Shown here: one piece after another, positions 9,150 to 19,597 of the stretch
How the letters are laid out: every line of letters starts with the position of its first letter
Position numbering within the stretch: the first letter of the stretch is position 1
Assembly (NCBI GenBank): GCA_040901495.1
Contig: JBBDYO010000053.1
Span: forward strand, 1 to 21,430
Source of the DNA: VRUE01 sp040901495
GTDB taxonomy: Bacteria; Actinomycetota; Thermoleophilia; Solirubrobacterales; 70-9
Direction of reading: 5' to 3'
Length of the DNA: 21,430 nucleotides
The notes under the pieces: model-generated
What the model saw: the letters and a program-made list of their open reading frames with translations, nothing else
What the model was told of the DNA's origin: nothing
Database searches by the model: none
Program-made: the position numbers and the translations under genes

Positions 9150-11141
9150 CTACCAGTGGACGCCTTTCATCAGGTGGGCGAAGGCGATGGCCTCGGTGGT
9201 GGGCGCCTTGTCGGGTGCCTCATCCCCCTTCCCCTTCGCCGCCTGGGACTCCGGGAAGAGCTTGTAGGCCTGGTTGAGGATCCTGTCGCTCACGGTCGGC
9301 GCGACCGCGTAGAGCAGCTCGCCGAAGTTGCCGAGGCGCGTCGCCACCTTCTTCGGCTTCTCGACCATCGCCTTGGCGATCATCTCGGCTGCCTCCTCGG
9401 GCGTGATCGCCGGGAACATGTCGTACATCCGGGTCGGCGCGATCATCGGCGTCCGCACCAGCGGCATGTGGATCGTCGTCAAGTGGACCCCGTCGTTGAA
9501 CACCTCAGAGGCGATCACCCGGCTGAACGCGTCCAGGGCCGCCTTCGAGGCGACGTATGCCGAGAACCGCGGCGGGTTGGTCTGAACCCCGATCGAGCTG
9601 ATGTTGATGATCTGGCCCGACTTGCGCTCGCGCATCGTCGGCAGCAGCTTCAGGATCAGCCGCAGCGATCCCAGGTAGTTGAGCTGGATCGTCCGCTCGT
9701 AATCGTGGAAGCGATCGTAGGAGAGCGCGACAGAGCGCCGGATCGAACGCCCCGCGTTGTTGACCAGGATGTCGACGTGACCGTGGTAGGCGAGCACCTC
9801 GTCGGCCATCCGCTCGATGTCCTCGATGTCGGCCATGTCGCAGCGATGGATGTGGGCGACGCCTCCGGCGGACTCGATCTCGGCTTTTGTCTCCTCGAGC
9901 TTCTCGACCGAGCGCGCCACAAGCAGCACCGTCGCGCCGGCGTCGGCGACCTTGACGGCCGCTGCTTTGCCGATCCCCGAAGACGCGCCGGTGATCAGCA
10001 CGACCTTGCCGCGCACCGCTCCCGAGAGCGAGCGGTCCTTGAAGAGGTCCGGATCGAGAGTGCGCTCCCAGTAGTCCCAGACCCGGTCGGCGTAGGACTC
10101 AAGTGGCGGCACCTCGATGCCGGAGCCCTGCAGCGCCCGCTGGGCCTCGGTCGAGTCGAAGCTGGTCGGGTAATTGACATAGGTGAGCATTCCCGGCGGG
10201 ATGCCGAGCTGGCCGAGCGCCGCGTTGGCGACCCGCTTCGCCGGCGGGAACAGCCGCAAGCCGGTGCGGACCAGGTTCGTCGCCGGGTCGGTTACGTCGG
10301 AGCCAAGCCGAAGCGCGGCCTGCGGCGCGTCCGCCACCTTGGCGAAGAGGTTGATCATCTCGCCCGCGGTCTTCGGGTTGGGATCGGTGAGATGGAAGGC
10401 TTGGCCGTCGAGGCCGGGCTGGTGCGCGATGTGGTCGATCGCATCGGCGACGTAGTCGACCGGGACGATGTTGATCTCGCCCCCCTCCACGCCGACCGCT
10501 GGCAGCCACCCCGGCAGGACGCGGCGCATCTGCTGCAGCAGCTTGAAGACGTAGTAGGGCCCGTCGACCTTGTCGATCTCCCCCGTGCGCGAGTCGCCGA
10601 CGACGACCCCCGGCCGGTAGACGCGCCAGGGCCGGCCGCATTCTTCCCGCACCACCCGCTCGGACTCGTGCTTGGTGCGGAAGTAGGGATGGACGTCGAG
10701 GTTTTCGGCCTCCTCGAACATGTCCTCGCGCCAGACGCCTTTGTAGAGGCCCGCCGCGGCAATTGAGCTGATCTGGTGAAAGCAGCCGGCCTCGATCGCT
10801 CCAGCGAGTTCCACGGCGTGGCGCGTGCCCTCGACGTTGGCGACCTCTTGGGCCTCGGCTTTCGCGCCCATGTCGTAGATCGCGGCCAGATGGAAGAAAT
10901 GATCAACCTCGCCGCGGAGCGTCAGCATGTCCTCCTCGGAGACGCCGAGGCCGGGCTGGGAGAGGTCGCCGGCGATCGGAACGATCCGCGCTCCATCCGC
11001 TCCCCAGGCGGTGCGCAGCTCCTCGAGGCGCCCCCGCGAGCCCGCCCGAACCAGCGCGTAGACCGTCCCCTCGCGCTGGAGAAGCCGCTCGACGAGGTTG
11101 CGACCGATGAACCCGGTCGCTCCGGTAACGAAGTAGTTCAC
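9150..11141 (-). CDS. Two-domain fatty acyl-CoA reductase (alcohol-forming type)
   Basis: A 663-residue fusion of two short-chain-dehydrogenase domains. The N-terminal extended SDR (male-sterility/NAD_binding_4 type) has TGATGFIG at 6-13 and the catalytic pair Tyr153-x3-Lys157 (YFRTK). The C-terminal classical SDR has TGASSGIG from about 384, NNAG, ISSIG and YVASK near 529. This architecture, the size of about 660 residues, and segments such as HFFHLAAIYDMGA and WDYWERNLDPDLFKD-like text match Marinobacter fatty acyl-CoA reductases and mycobacterial AcrA1. Those enzymes reduce fatty acyl-CoA to aldehyde and, in Marinobacter, on to fatty alcohol with NADPH. I chose GTG 11141 because relatives begin MNYF; a GTG at 11156 is the alternative. 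It heads a minus-strand operon and diverges from the 2-oxoglutarate dehydrogenase gene. Confidence 0.9.
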   Translation of the reverse strand: MNYFVTGATGFIGRNLVERLLQREGTVYALVRAGSRGRLEELRTAWGADGARIVPIAGDLSQPGLGVSEEDMLTLRGEVDHFFHLAAIYDMGAKAEAQEVANVEGTRHAVELAGAIEAGCFHQISSIAAAGLYKGVWREDMFEEAENLDVHPYFRTKHESERVVREECGRPWRVYRPGVVVGDSRTGEIDKVDGPYYVFKLLQQMRRVLPGWLPAVGVEGGEINIVPVDYVADAIDHIAHQPGLDGQAFHLTDPNPKTAGEMINLFAKVADAPQAALRLGSDVTDPATNLVRTGLRLFPPAKRVANAALGQLGIPPGMLTYVNYPTSFDSTEAQRALQGSGIEVPPLESYADRVWDYWERTLDPDLFKDRSLSGAVRGKVVLITGASSGIGKAAAVKVADAGATVLLVARSVEKLEETKAEIESAGGVAHIHRCDMADIEDIERMADEVLAYHGHVDILVNNAGRSIRRSVALSYDRFHDYERTIQLNYLGSLRLILKLLPTMRERKSGQIINISSIGVQTNPPRFSAYVASKAALDAFSRVIASEVFNDGVHLTTIHMPLVRTPMIAPTRMYDMFPAITPEEAAEMIAKAMVEKPKKVATRLGNFGELLYAVAPTVSDRILNQAYKLFPESQAAKGKGDEAPDKAPTTEAIAFAHLMKGVHW

Positions 11142-11151
11142 CTCTGTTTCA

Positions 11152-11157
11152 TACACT
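11152..11157 (+). promoter_or_regulatory. Candidate -10 element (TACACT) for the 2-oxoglutarate dehydrogenase gene
   Basis: TACACT ends ten bases before the ATG at 11168, which would give a leader of only a few bases. No Shine-Dalgarno precedes the ATG. The divergent fatty acyl-CoA reductase starts 26 bases away at 11141, so the two promoters must overlap. Confidence 0.4.
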
Positions 11158-11167
11158 CAATCCACGA

Positions 11168-14100
11168 ATGGCGCAAACGGCGACCGTGCAGATTCAGATG
11201 CCGGAGATGGGCGAGTCGGTCACTGAGGGGATCGTGCTCGAATGGCACGTGGCCGAGGGCGACTTCGTCAACGAGGGCGATACGGTCGTCGAGGTCTCGA
11301 CCGACAAGGTCGATGCCGAGGTGCCGGCGCCCACTGCTGGGGTCATCACCAAGCTTCTGGTCTCTGTAGACGATGAAGTGCCAGTGGGGGCGCCGCTGGC
11401 TGAAATGGAACCTGGCGAGGACGGTGGTTCCGGCGAGGGTTCCAACGGCTCGACCGCGGGTCCTGTCGCGCAGGAGGGCACGTCGTCCTCGCAGGCTGCG
11501 GGCGACGTCCCCTCCTCCACGCCACCCGCGGGTGAGACCACTGGAACCACCGACGGGACCAAGGGCGACTCCCAGGACGTCAGAGCGACTCCGGTGGCTC
11601 GTCGCGTCGCGCAGGAACTGGGAGTTGACCTCGGCGGAATCGCCGCGAGCGGGCCAGGATCGAAGGTGACTAAGGGGGATGTGCTGGCTGCGGCTAATGG
11701 GGACGGGGCTGCGCCCGCTTCGGCCGGAGAGGCGAAGGCGCTGCGGGGGCCGGCGGGAATGCTGGCGCAGGCGATGAACGAGAGTCGCGAAGTCCCGACC
11801 CCCNNNNNNNNNNCTGCGCACGGTGGCGGTCGACGTGCTCGACGCCAAGCGCAAGGCGCTGAACGCGGTGCTCAAGGACCGCGGGATGAAGGTCTCCTTC
11901 ACCCACCTGATCGCCTGGGCGATCGTCCAAGCGGCCAAGGAATGGCCTGTGATGACCCGCACCTACGAGGAGCGCGACGGCAAGCCGTTCGCGATCGAAG
12001 GCGCTCCGGTCAACCTCGGCATCGCGGTCGACATCGAGCGCAAGGACGGCTCCCACAGCCTCATGGTCCCGGCGATCAAGGGCGCCGATGGACTCGACTT
12101 CGGGGCCTTCCACTCCTACTACGAGGACCTGATCACGAAGACGCGGGAGAGCAAGCTGACCCCGGACGACTTCCAGGGAACCAACATCTCGCTGACCAAC
12201 CCCGGCGGGATCGGCACGGTTGCCTCGGTCCCCAGGCTGATGAAGGGACAGAGCGCGATCATCGCCGCCGGGGCAATCACCTACCCAGCCGAGTGGGCGC
12301 ACGCGTCGCCCGACAGGCTGCGCCAGCTCGGGGTCTCGAAAACGCTGACCCTGACCTCCACCTACGACCACCGCGTGATCCAGGGCGCCGAGTCCGGCGC
12401 CTTCCTGCGCCGGATCGACCAGCTGCTGCACGGCGAGGACAACTTCTATGAGCAGGTGGCGGGAGACGTCGGTGTGGACGCGGCGCCAATTACCGCCGCC
12501 CATCCGGCCTCCGCCTCCGCCCCCCCTCTCGGGGGGACTTCAGCTACCGCCCCGACGACGGCTCAGCCCGACGAGGAGCTGCTGCAGGCGGTGCAGGCCG
12601 CCACCTCGCTGCTCAAGGGCTACCGGACCCACGGTCACCTTGCCGCCCGGCTCGACCCGCTCGGACGCGAGCCGAAGGGAGACCCGGCGATCCAGCCCGA
12701 GAACCTCGACCTGACGCCGGAGCTGATGGCGCGAATCCCCGCCTCGATCCTGCGGATAGGGGTCCCCGGCGAGACCCTGCTCGAGGTGCTCCCTCGGATG
12801 CGCGACGCCTACTGCGGGACGATCGCCTACCAGTTCGAGCACCTCTCCTCCCATCAGCAGCGCACCTGGCTGCGCGAGATGGTGGAGACCGGCGCCCACC
12901 GCCAACCGCTCACCGACGACGAGAAACGCCGTCTGCTCGAGCGGCTGGTCGACGTCTTCGAGTTCGAGCGCTTCATCGAGAAGGCCTACCTGGGCCAGAA
13001 GATCTTCACGATCGAGGGCCTGGACGCCGTCGTCCCGATGCTTGACGAGCTGATCACCCTCTCCTACCGAGCCGGCGCGGAGGAGGTCGTCCTCGGGATG
13101 GCCCACCGCGGCAGGCTCAGCGTCCTCGCCCATAACCTCGGCCGTCCGGTCGAGTCGATCCTCGCCGAGTTCGAGGGCGCCAAGCAGATCGAGCAGGTGA
13201 AGGCGGTCGCCGCGATCCCCCACGGCGGCACCGGCGACGTCAAGTACCACTACGGGCACCAGGGGATCTACGAGACCAGCGAGGGCGAGAAGATCGCCGT
13301 CCGCCTCTACCCCAACCCGAGCCACCTCGAGTTCGTCAACCCGGTGGTCGAGGGCGCCGCGCGCTTCCTCCAGGCCGACCTCGACGGGCCGAGCCTGAAC
13401 CACGACCCGAAGCGGGCCGTCCCGGTGCTCCTCCACGGCGACGCCGCCTTCCCCGGCCAGGGCGTCGTCGCCGAGACCCTCAACCTGCAGGCGCTGAACG
13501 GCTACAAAACCGGCGGCACGATCCACATCATTCAAGACAACCAAGTGGGCTTCACCACCGACCCCGCCGACGCCCGCTCGACCCCCTACGCCGCCGACAT
13601 GGCAAAGGGGTTCAACGTGCCGATCGTCCATGTCAACGCCGACGACGTCGAGGCCTGCTCGGCGGCGATCCGCCTCGCGATGGCCTTCCGCGAGCGCTGG
13701 GCGCGGGACATCGTCATCGACGTGATCGGCTACCGCCGCTACGGCCACAACGAGACCGACGAGCCCGCCTACACCCAGCCGCTGATCGCGGCCAAGATCA
13801 AGGCGCACCCACCCGTCTCCGAGCTCTACGCCGAGAAGCTGACCGAGGAGGGCGTGATCAAGCGCGAGGACATCGAGCGGACGCGACAGGAGCGCAACGA
13901 GGAGATGACCGCGGCGCTGAAGGACCTGCGCAAGAAGATGGAGCTCGGCGAGTACGAAGACCCGACGGTGACGACCTCAAGCACCGGCGAACTCGACCGC
14001 AGCGCGAGCCCCCCGGTCGAGACCGCCGTCCCGCAGGAGAAGCTCCGTGAGCTGAACGAGGCTCTGCTGGAGGTTCCCGAGAGCTTCACGATCCACCGCA

Positions 14101-15188
14101 AGCTGCGCAAACCGCTGTCCAAGCGGGTGGAGGCACTGGAGAGCGGCGGGATCGAGTTCGGCCACGCCGAGTCCCTCGCCTTCGCCTCGCTGCTGACCGA
14201 GGGAGTCCACATCCGGCTCACCGGACAGGACACCGAGCGCGGCACCTTCTCCCACCGCCATCTGGTCCTTCACGACGAGAAGACCGGCCTCGAGTACTGC
14301 CCGATGCAGAACCTCGACACGGCCTCGGCGCCGTTCGAGCTCCACAACAGCCCGCTCTCGGAGATCGCCTGCCTCGGCTTCGAGTACGGCTACTCGGCGG
14401 CGACGCCCAACGCCCTGATCCTCTGGGAGGCGCAGTTCGGCGACTTCGCCAACGCCGGCCAGGTGATCATCGACAGCTTCATCACCTCCGGCGAGGCGAA
14501 GTGGGGGCAGACCAGTCGCCTCACGCTGCTGCTTCCGCACGGGTACGAGGGCTCGGGCCCGGAGCACTCGAGCGCTCGCATCGAGCGGTTCCTGGCGCTC
14601 GCCGCGGAGGGAAACATCCGGATCGCCAACCCGAGCACCGCGGCGCAGTACTTCCACCTGCTGCGCCGCCAGGCGCTGATCAAGAAGCCGCGGCCGCTGA
14701 TCGTCTTCACTCCGAAGGGGCTGCTGCGCCTTGACCGCGCCTCGGCATCGCCGCAGGAGCTGACCGACGGGCGCTTCCACTTCATCCTCGACGACCCGGG
14801 CGCGGAGAGCCGCCGCGAGAAGGTGGAGCGGCTGATCCTCTGCTCGGGGAAGGTCTACTTCGACCTGGACGCGAGCGAGCGCCGCGAGGCTGCCGAGAGC
14901 GTCGCGATCGCCCGCGTCGAGTTGCTCTACCCGTTCGCCAAGGAACAGCTGACCGAGCTGATCGCCTCCTACCCGAACCTGAAGGAGATCGTCTGGACGC
15001 AGGAGGAGCCGCGGAACATGGGGCCCTGGAAGGTGATGTCCAGGCGGCTCCCCGACCTGATGCCGGAGGGGGTCGAGCTCGGGTACGTCGGTCGGCCGAC
15101 TCGCGCCAGCCCCGGCGAGGGGTACTCGGTGGCACACGCGCGTGAGCAAGAGCGGATCGTGCTCACCGCACTCACTCCCGGCGCGTGA
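11168..15188 (+). CDS. kgd: 2-oxoglutarate dehydrogenase E2-E1 fusion (Kgd/OdhA type) with its own lipoyl domain; interrupted by an N-gap
   Basis: A single long gene of about 1,340 residues, read in one frame to 11803 and another from 11814 because the 10 N placeholder is not a true length. Order: lipoyl domain (1-80, STDKV with Lys47), Gly/Ser/Thr-rich hinge (about 85-138), E3-binding domain (ATPVARRVAQELGVDL, about 139-176), E2 acyltransferase core ending STYDHRVIQG, a Pro/Ala linker, then the ThDP-dependent E1 (GDAAFPGQGVVAETLNL, NQVGFTT, WEAQFGDFANGAQ-like block, GPEHSSARIERFL). The E2-E1 part matches mycobacterial Kgd/OdhA along its length. Those homologues, as I know them, lack a lipoyl domain. 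The break falls inside the conserved VPT...R segment, where perhaps only three or four residues are missing. ATG 11168 has no Shine-Dalgarno. It carries out oxidative decarboxylation of 2-oxoglutarate in the TCA cycle. Confidence 0.93.
11438..11548 (+). repeat. Palindromic repeat element, copy 1 (in frame inside kgd hinge)
   Basis: An imperfect palindrome in the DNA for the hinge between the lipoyl and E3-binding domains. Pairs seen from outside in: GGTTCCA (11438-11444) with TGGAACC (11542-11548); 11454-11461 with 11524-11531 (CCGCGGGT/ACCCGCGG); AGGAGGG (11472-11478) with CCCTCCT (11510-11516); ACG (11480-11482) with CGT (11506-11508). Positions 11483-11505 are identical to 20220-20242. The flanks GGGTCCTGTC (11458-11467) and GCCACCC (11521-11527) also recur in copy 2 at matching distances (15 versus 16 bases each side). 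It encodes a Thr/Ser/Ala/Pro-rich linker without breaking the frame. Confidence 0.75.
11804..11813. other. Assembly gap (10 N)
   Basis: A run of ten N joins two contigs inside kgd. The reading frame differs across it by one base. Protein context (VPT before, LRTVAVDVL after) suggests a true gap of only a few codons, so the frame change is an artefact of a fixed-length placeholder rather than a mutation. Confidence 0.97.
12480..12537 (+). repeat. Two tandem stem-loops at the E2-E1 junction of kgd
   Basis: GCGGCG (12480-12485) pairs with CGCCGC (12494-12499). Twenty-one bases on, CCCCCC (12521-12526) and GGGGGG (12531-12536) enclose a TCTC loop. Both lie in the DNA for the Pro/Ala linker between the E2 core and E1 domain, which remains in frame. 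Their role is unknown. Confidence 0.55.
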
Positions 15189-15523
15189 GCCATCTGAGAA
15201 AGCCCGTACCCGGGCCTTTGTTCGTGTGGGTGAAGCGGGTGTCCTGGCTGGAGCTGGGGGTCTTCGGTGGGCTGCTTCTGTTCTGGCTGCTGCCGGGCTT
15301 CGAGACCGAGACGATGGTGTTCGGGTGGGCTCACGGGCTCGGGTTCATAGCCCTCTGTGTCTTGATCTGGGTCGCCGCCGTGAAGCGCGAGGCCCCCTAC
15401 ACGCTTCTCGCCGCGACCCTTACACCAGTCGGCCCGGTCGGCAGTGTGATTGGCATCGAGCTGATCGAACGAAAAGGGTGGGGTGTGGGTGATTCGCCGC
15501 AAAACGTGGGCGATTACCCATAG
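15185..15523 (+). CDS. Small integral membrane protein, DUF3817-like
   Basis: A 112-residue membrane protein with three predicted helices: about 18-37 (SWLELGVFGGLLLFWLLPG), 46-66 (FGWAHGLGFIALCVLIWVAAV) and 74-93 (LLAATLTPVGPVGSVIGIEL). The WAHGLGF block and overall pattern fit the DUF3817 family of actinobacterial membrane proteins, whose function is not established. It starts at GTG 15185, whose last two bases open the kgd stop (GTGA), so it is probably translated by coupling from kgd mRNA. A good promoter and a structured region follow 16 bases after its stop. Confidence 0.78.
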   Translation: MSHLRKPVPGPLFVWVKRVSWLELGVFGGLLLFWLLPGFETETMVFGWAHGLGFIALCVLIWVAAVKREAPYTLLAATLTPVGPVGSVIGIELIERKGWGVGDSPQNVGDYP

Positions 15524-15539
15524 ATCCGCTCAAAAAGCC

Positions 15540-15568
15540 TTGACCTCAGAGGTTGCAGGCGCTATAGG
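15540..15568 (+). promoter_or_regulatory. Vegetative-type promoter ahead of candidate small RNA
   Basis: TTGACC (15540-15545), a 17-base spacer, then TATAGG (15563-15568). This is the best -35/-10 pair I see in the window. No gene starts downstream on this strand, so it probably drives a non-coding RNA starting near 15575. Confidence 0.6.
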
Positions 15569-15574
15569 TAGGTG

Positions 15575-15700
15575 TGACTGTTCCTCTGGGCAGTCCCGCT
15601 CGGGGGAACGGCTGCGTCGGCATCCCTCCCTGGCTACCGACGCGCAGGTGCGGTGAGGGTCGCGCGGACCCCCCTGCCTCCCGCGGCCCTCGCCGCGCCG
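15575..15700 (+). ncRNA. Candidate small RNA with C-rich loops, 6C-RNA-like
   Basis: Three successive stem-loops. First: 15580-15588 with 15601-15609 (GTTCCTCTG/CGGGGGAAC, two GU pairs). Second: GCGTCGG (15614-15620) with CCGACGC (15637-15643), loop containing CCCTCCC. Third: 13 pairs between 15647-15659 and 15687-15699, a small internal loop, five more pairs (CGCGG 15663-15667 with CCGCG 15681-15685), loop containing CCCCCC. Two adjacent hairpins with C-rich loops recall the actinobacterial 6C sRNA, whose C-rich loops pair with G-rich mRNA sites such as Shine-Dalgarno sequences. A good promoter lies just upstream. The alternative is that the third hairpin is only the aconitase terminator read on the minus strand, since it lies 13 bases past that stop. 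Confidence 0.5.
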
Positions 15701-15712
15701 CATTGCCCGCGT

Positions 15713-18516
<2,804 letters not shown>

Positions 18517-18520
<4 letters not shown>

Positions 18521-19320
18521 CTCTTGTCGGCTGAGTGGGCGTCGGCCAGCTCGGCGGCGGCTTTCTGCCCCGCCCCGGCCCCTGAGATTCGCACTGCGAG
18601 CCTGGGGTTAGCCAGGCCGAGATGGCTGAGGAAGCGCGTTTGAAGCGGGGCAACCACGACCTCGACACGGTCGGACTCGATCGCCTTGACGACCGCCTGC
18701 CCGACATCCTCGGGGGTCGCGGTGCCCAGTCCCGGCGGTGGCTTCACGCCCGCGTCGGCGAACATCCCCGCTTCGCGGATGAAGCCCGGGGAAACCAGAG
18801 AAACCCCAATGCCTTTCGACGCCAGATCGGTCCTCAGGCCAAGCGCGAACCCACGCAGGCCGAACTTGGTCGCGTTGTAGATGGAGCTGCGGGGACTGGG
18901 AGCCTTGCCAGCCAACGAGGCGACGAAGACGAGGTGGCCGCTGCCGCGCTCGACCATCGCCGGGAAGAGCGCCCGGGCCATCAGCATCGGCGACTCGAGG
19001 TTCACCCGCAGGGCGCGCTGCATCTCTTCGGGAGTGAAATCGGTGAGCCGGCCCGCGCCCGGCAGGCCCGCGTTGGCGACGAGGACGTCGATGTCGCCCG
19101 CCTCGGCGGCGAGCTTCTCGGCGGCGCCGGGCTCGGCGAGGTCGGCGACCAGGACCCGGTGGCCCTCTCCCGGCAGCTCGGCGGCGAGGGCTTCCAGGGC
19201 GTCGGCCTTGCGTGCGCTGAGCAAAATGCTCGCTCCCCGTGAGGCAAGCGCCTCGGCGATAGCCCGGCCGAGTCCCCCTGTGGCGCCGGTGAGGAGAGCT
19301 GTGCGGCCAGAAAGATCCAT
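18517..19320 (-). CDS. Short-chain dehydrogenase/reductase
   Basis: A 267-residue classical SDR using NAD(P)H. It shows TGATGGLG at about 10-17, VANAG near 92, the catalytic Ser in FVASLAG and the YNATK pair. The C-terminus is longer than the minimal fold and amphipathic. Substrate unknown; relatives are annotated as acyl or ketone reductases. The start is ATG 19320, because the frame's upstream 60 codons run antisense through the riboswitch region and look non-coding. TAGCTT lies ten bases before the ATG, giving a near-leaderless start. Its stop overlaps the aconitase GTG. It diverges from the riboswitch-controlled hydrolase gene. Confidence 0.88.
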
Positions 19321-19330
19321 TTCAAGTCGC

Positions 19331-19336
19331 AAGCTA
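19331..19336 (-). promoter_or_regulatory. Candidate -10 element (TAGCTT) for the SDR-aconitase unit
   Basis: TAGCTT on the minus strand ends ten bases before the ATG at 19320. No convincing -35. The spacing equals that of TACACT before kgd. Confidence 0.35.
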
Positions 19337-19430
19337 CCAGCCAGGCAGCCGACAGGAATACGGATGCCAAGTGCGAAAGGCCACAAAATGTTTGTTTTTG
19401 ATGAGCATCCCGCCGGGCAATCGTCTACAC

Positions 19431-19580
19431 TGCCGCCGTTCCGGATAACCGAAACGCCGAATTCTGGACCCCAAGGGGTATCCAGAAGCGGGGGAACCAC
19501 GTTTTCGGGGCTAACCCGTCTTTTTGAAGACGGGGGCGCAGGCTCCTTTTCGCGCCAGCCCGACAGCTAACCCCGTAGGC
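19431..19580 (+). ncRNA. c-di-AMP riboswitch (ydaO/yuaA type)
   Basis: The leader of the hydrolase gene carries the ydaO pattern known from actinobacterial cell-wall hydrolase genes: CCGGATAACCG near the 5' end, the helix TTCTGGA...TCCAGAA with inner CCCC/GGGG, GCGGGGGAACCA, then CGGGG-CTAA pairing with CTAA-CCCCG, which encloses the helices CCCGTC/GACGGG and GGCGC/GCGCC. It ends with CCCGACAGCTAACCCCGTAG, a hallmark tail. The Shine-Dalgarno begins five bases after the tail, so ligand binding could control translation or read-through. A TACACT hexamer at 19426-19431 could be the -10 element. It senses cyclic di-AMP and usually turns expression off when the ligand is bound. Confidence 0.85.
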
Positions 19581-19584
19581 CGAC

Positions 19585-19591
19585 GAAGGAG
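19585..19591 (+). promoter_or_regulatory. Shine-Dalgarno deciding a TTG start
   Basis: GAAGGAG lies six bases before TTG at 19598. No ATG or GTG in frame sits at usable spacing before the signal peptide, so TTG is the start. Confidence 0.75.
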
Positions 19592-19597
19592 ATCGGT

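Noticed and set aside
8937..10766. Plus-strand open frame of about 600 codons opposite the fatty acyl-CoA reductase
   Set aside because: Antisense shadow of a clearly homologous gene; low-complexity Arg/Asp/Val-rich product.
11142..11156. GTG at 11156 as start of the fatty acyl-CoA reductase
   Set aside because: Related enzymes begin at the equivalent of MNYF, which corresponds to GTG 11141; the earlier start is possible but less likely.
12540..15149. Two long minus-strand open frames opposite kgd
   Set aside because: Shadows of the E1 region, with compositional bias typical of antisense frames and no recognisable motif.
15575..15700. tRNA, SRP RNA or RNase P RNA in this gap
   Set aside because: No cloverleaf, no SRP GGAAGGAAGCAG-type loop and too short for RNase P.
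19321..19500. N-terminal extension of the SDR gene by 60 codons
   Set aside because: It overlaps the riboswitch region on the opposite strand; the SDR fold begins properly at ATG 19320.
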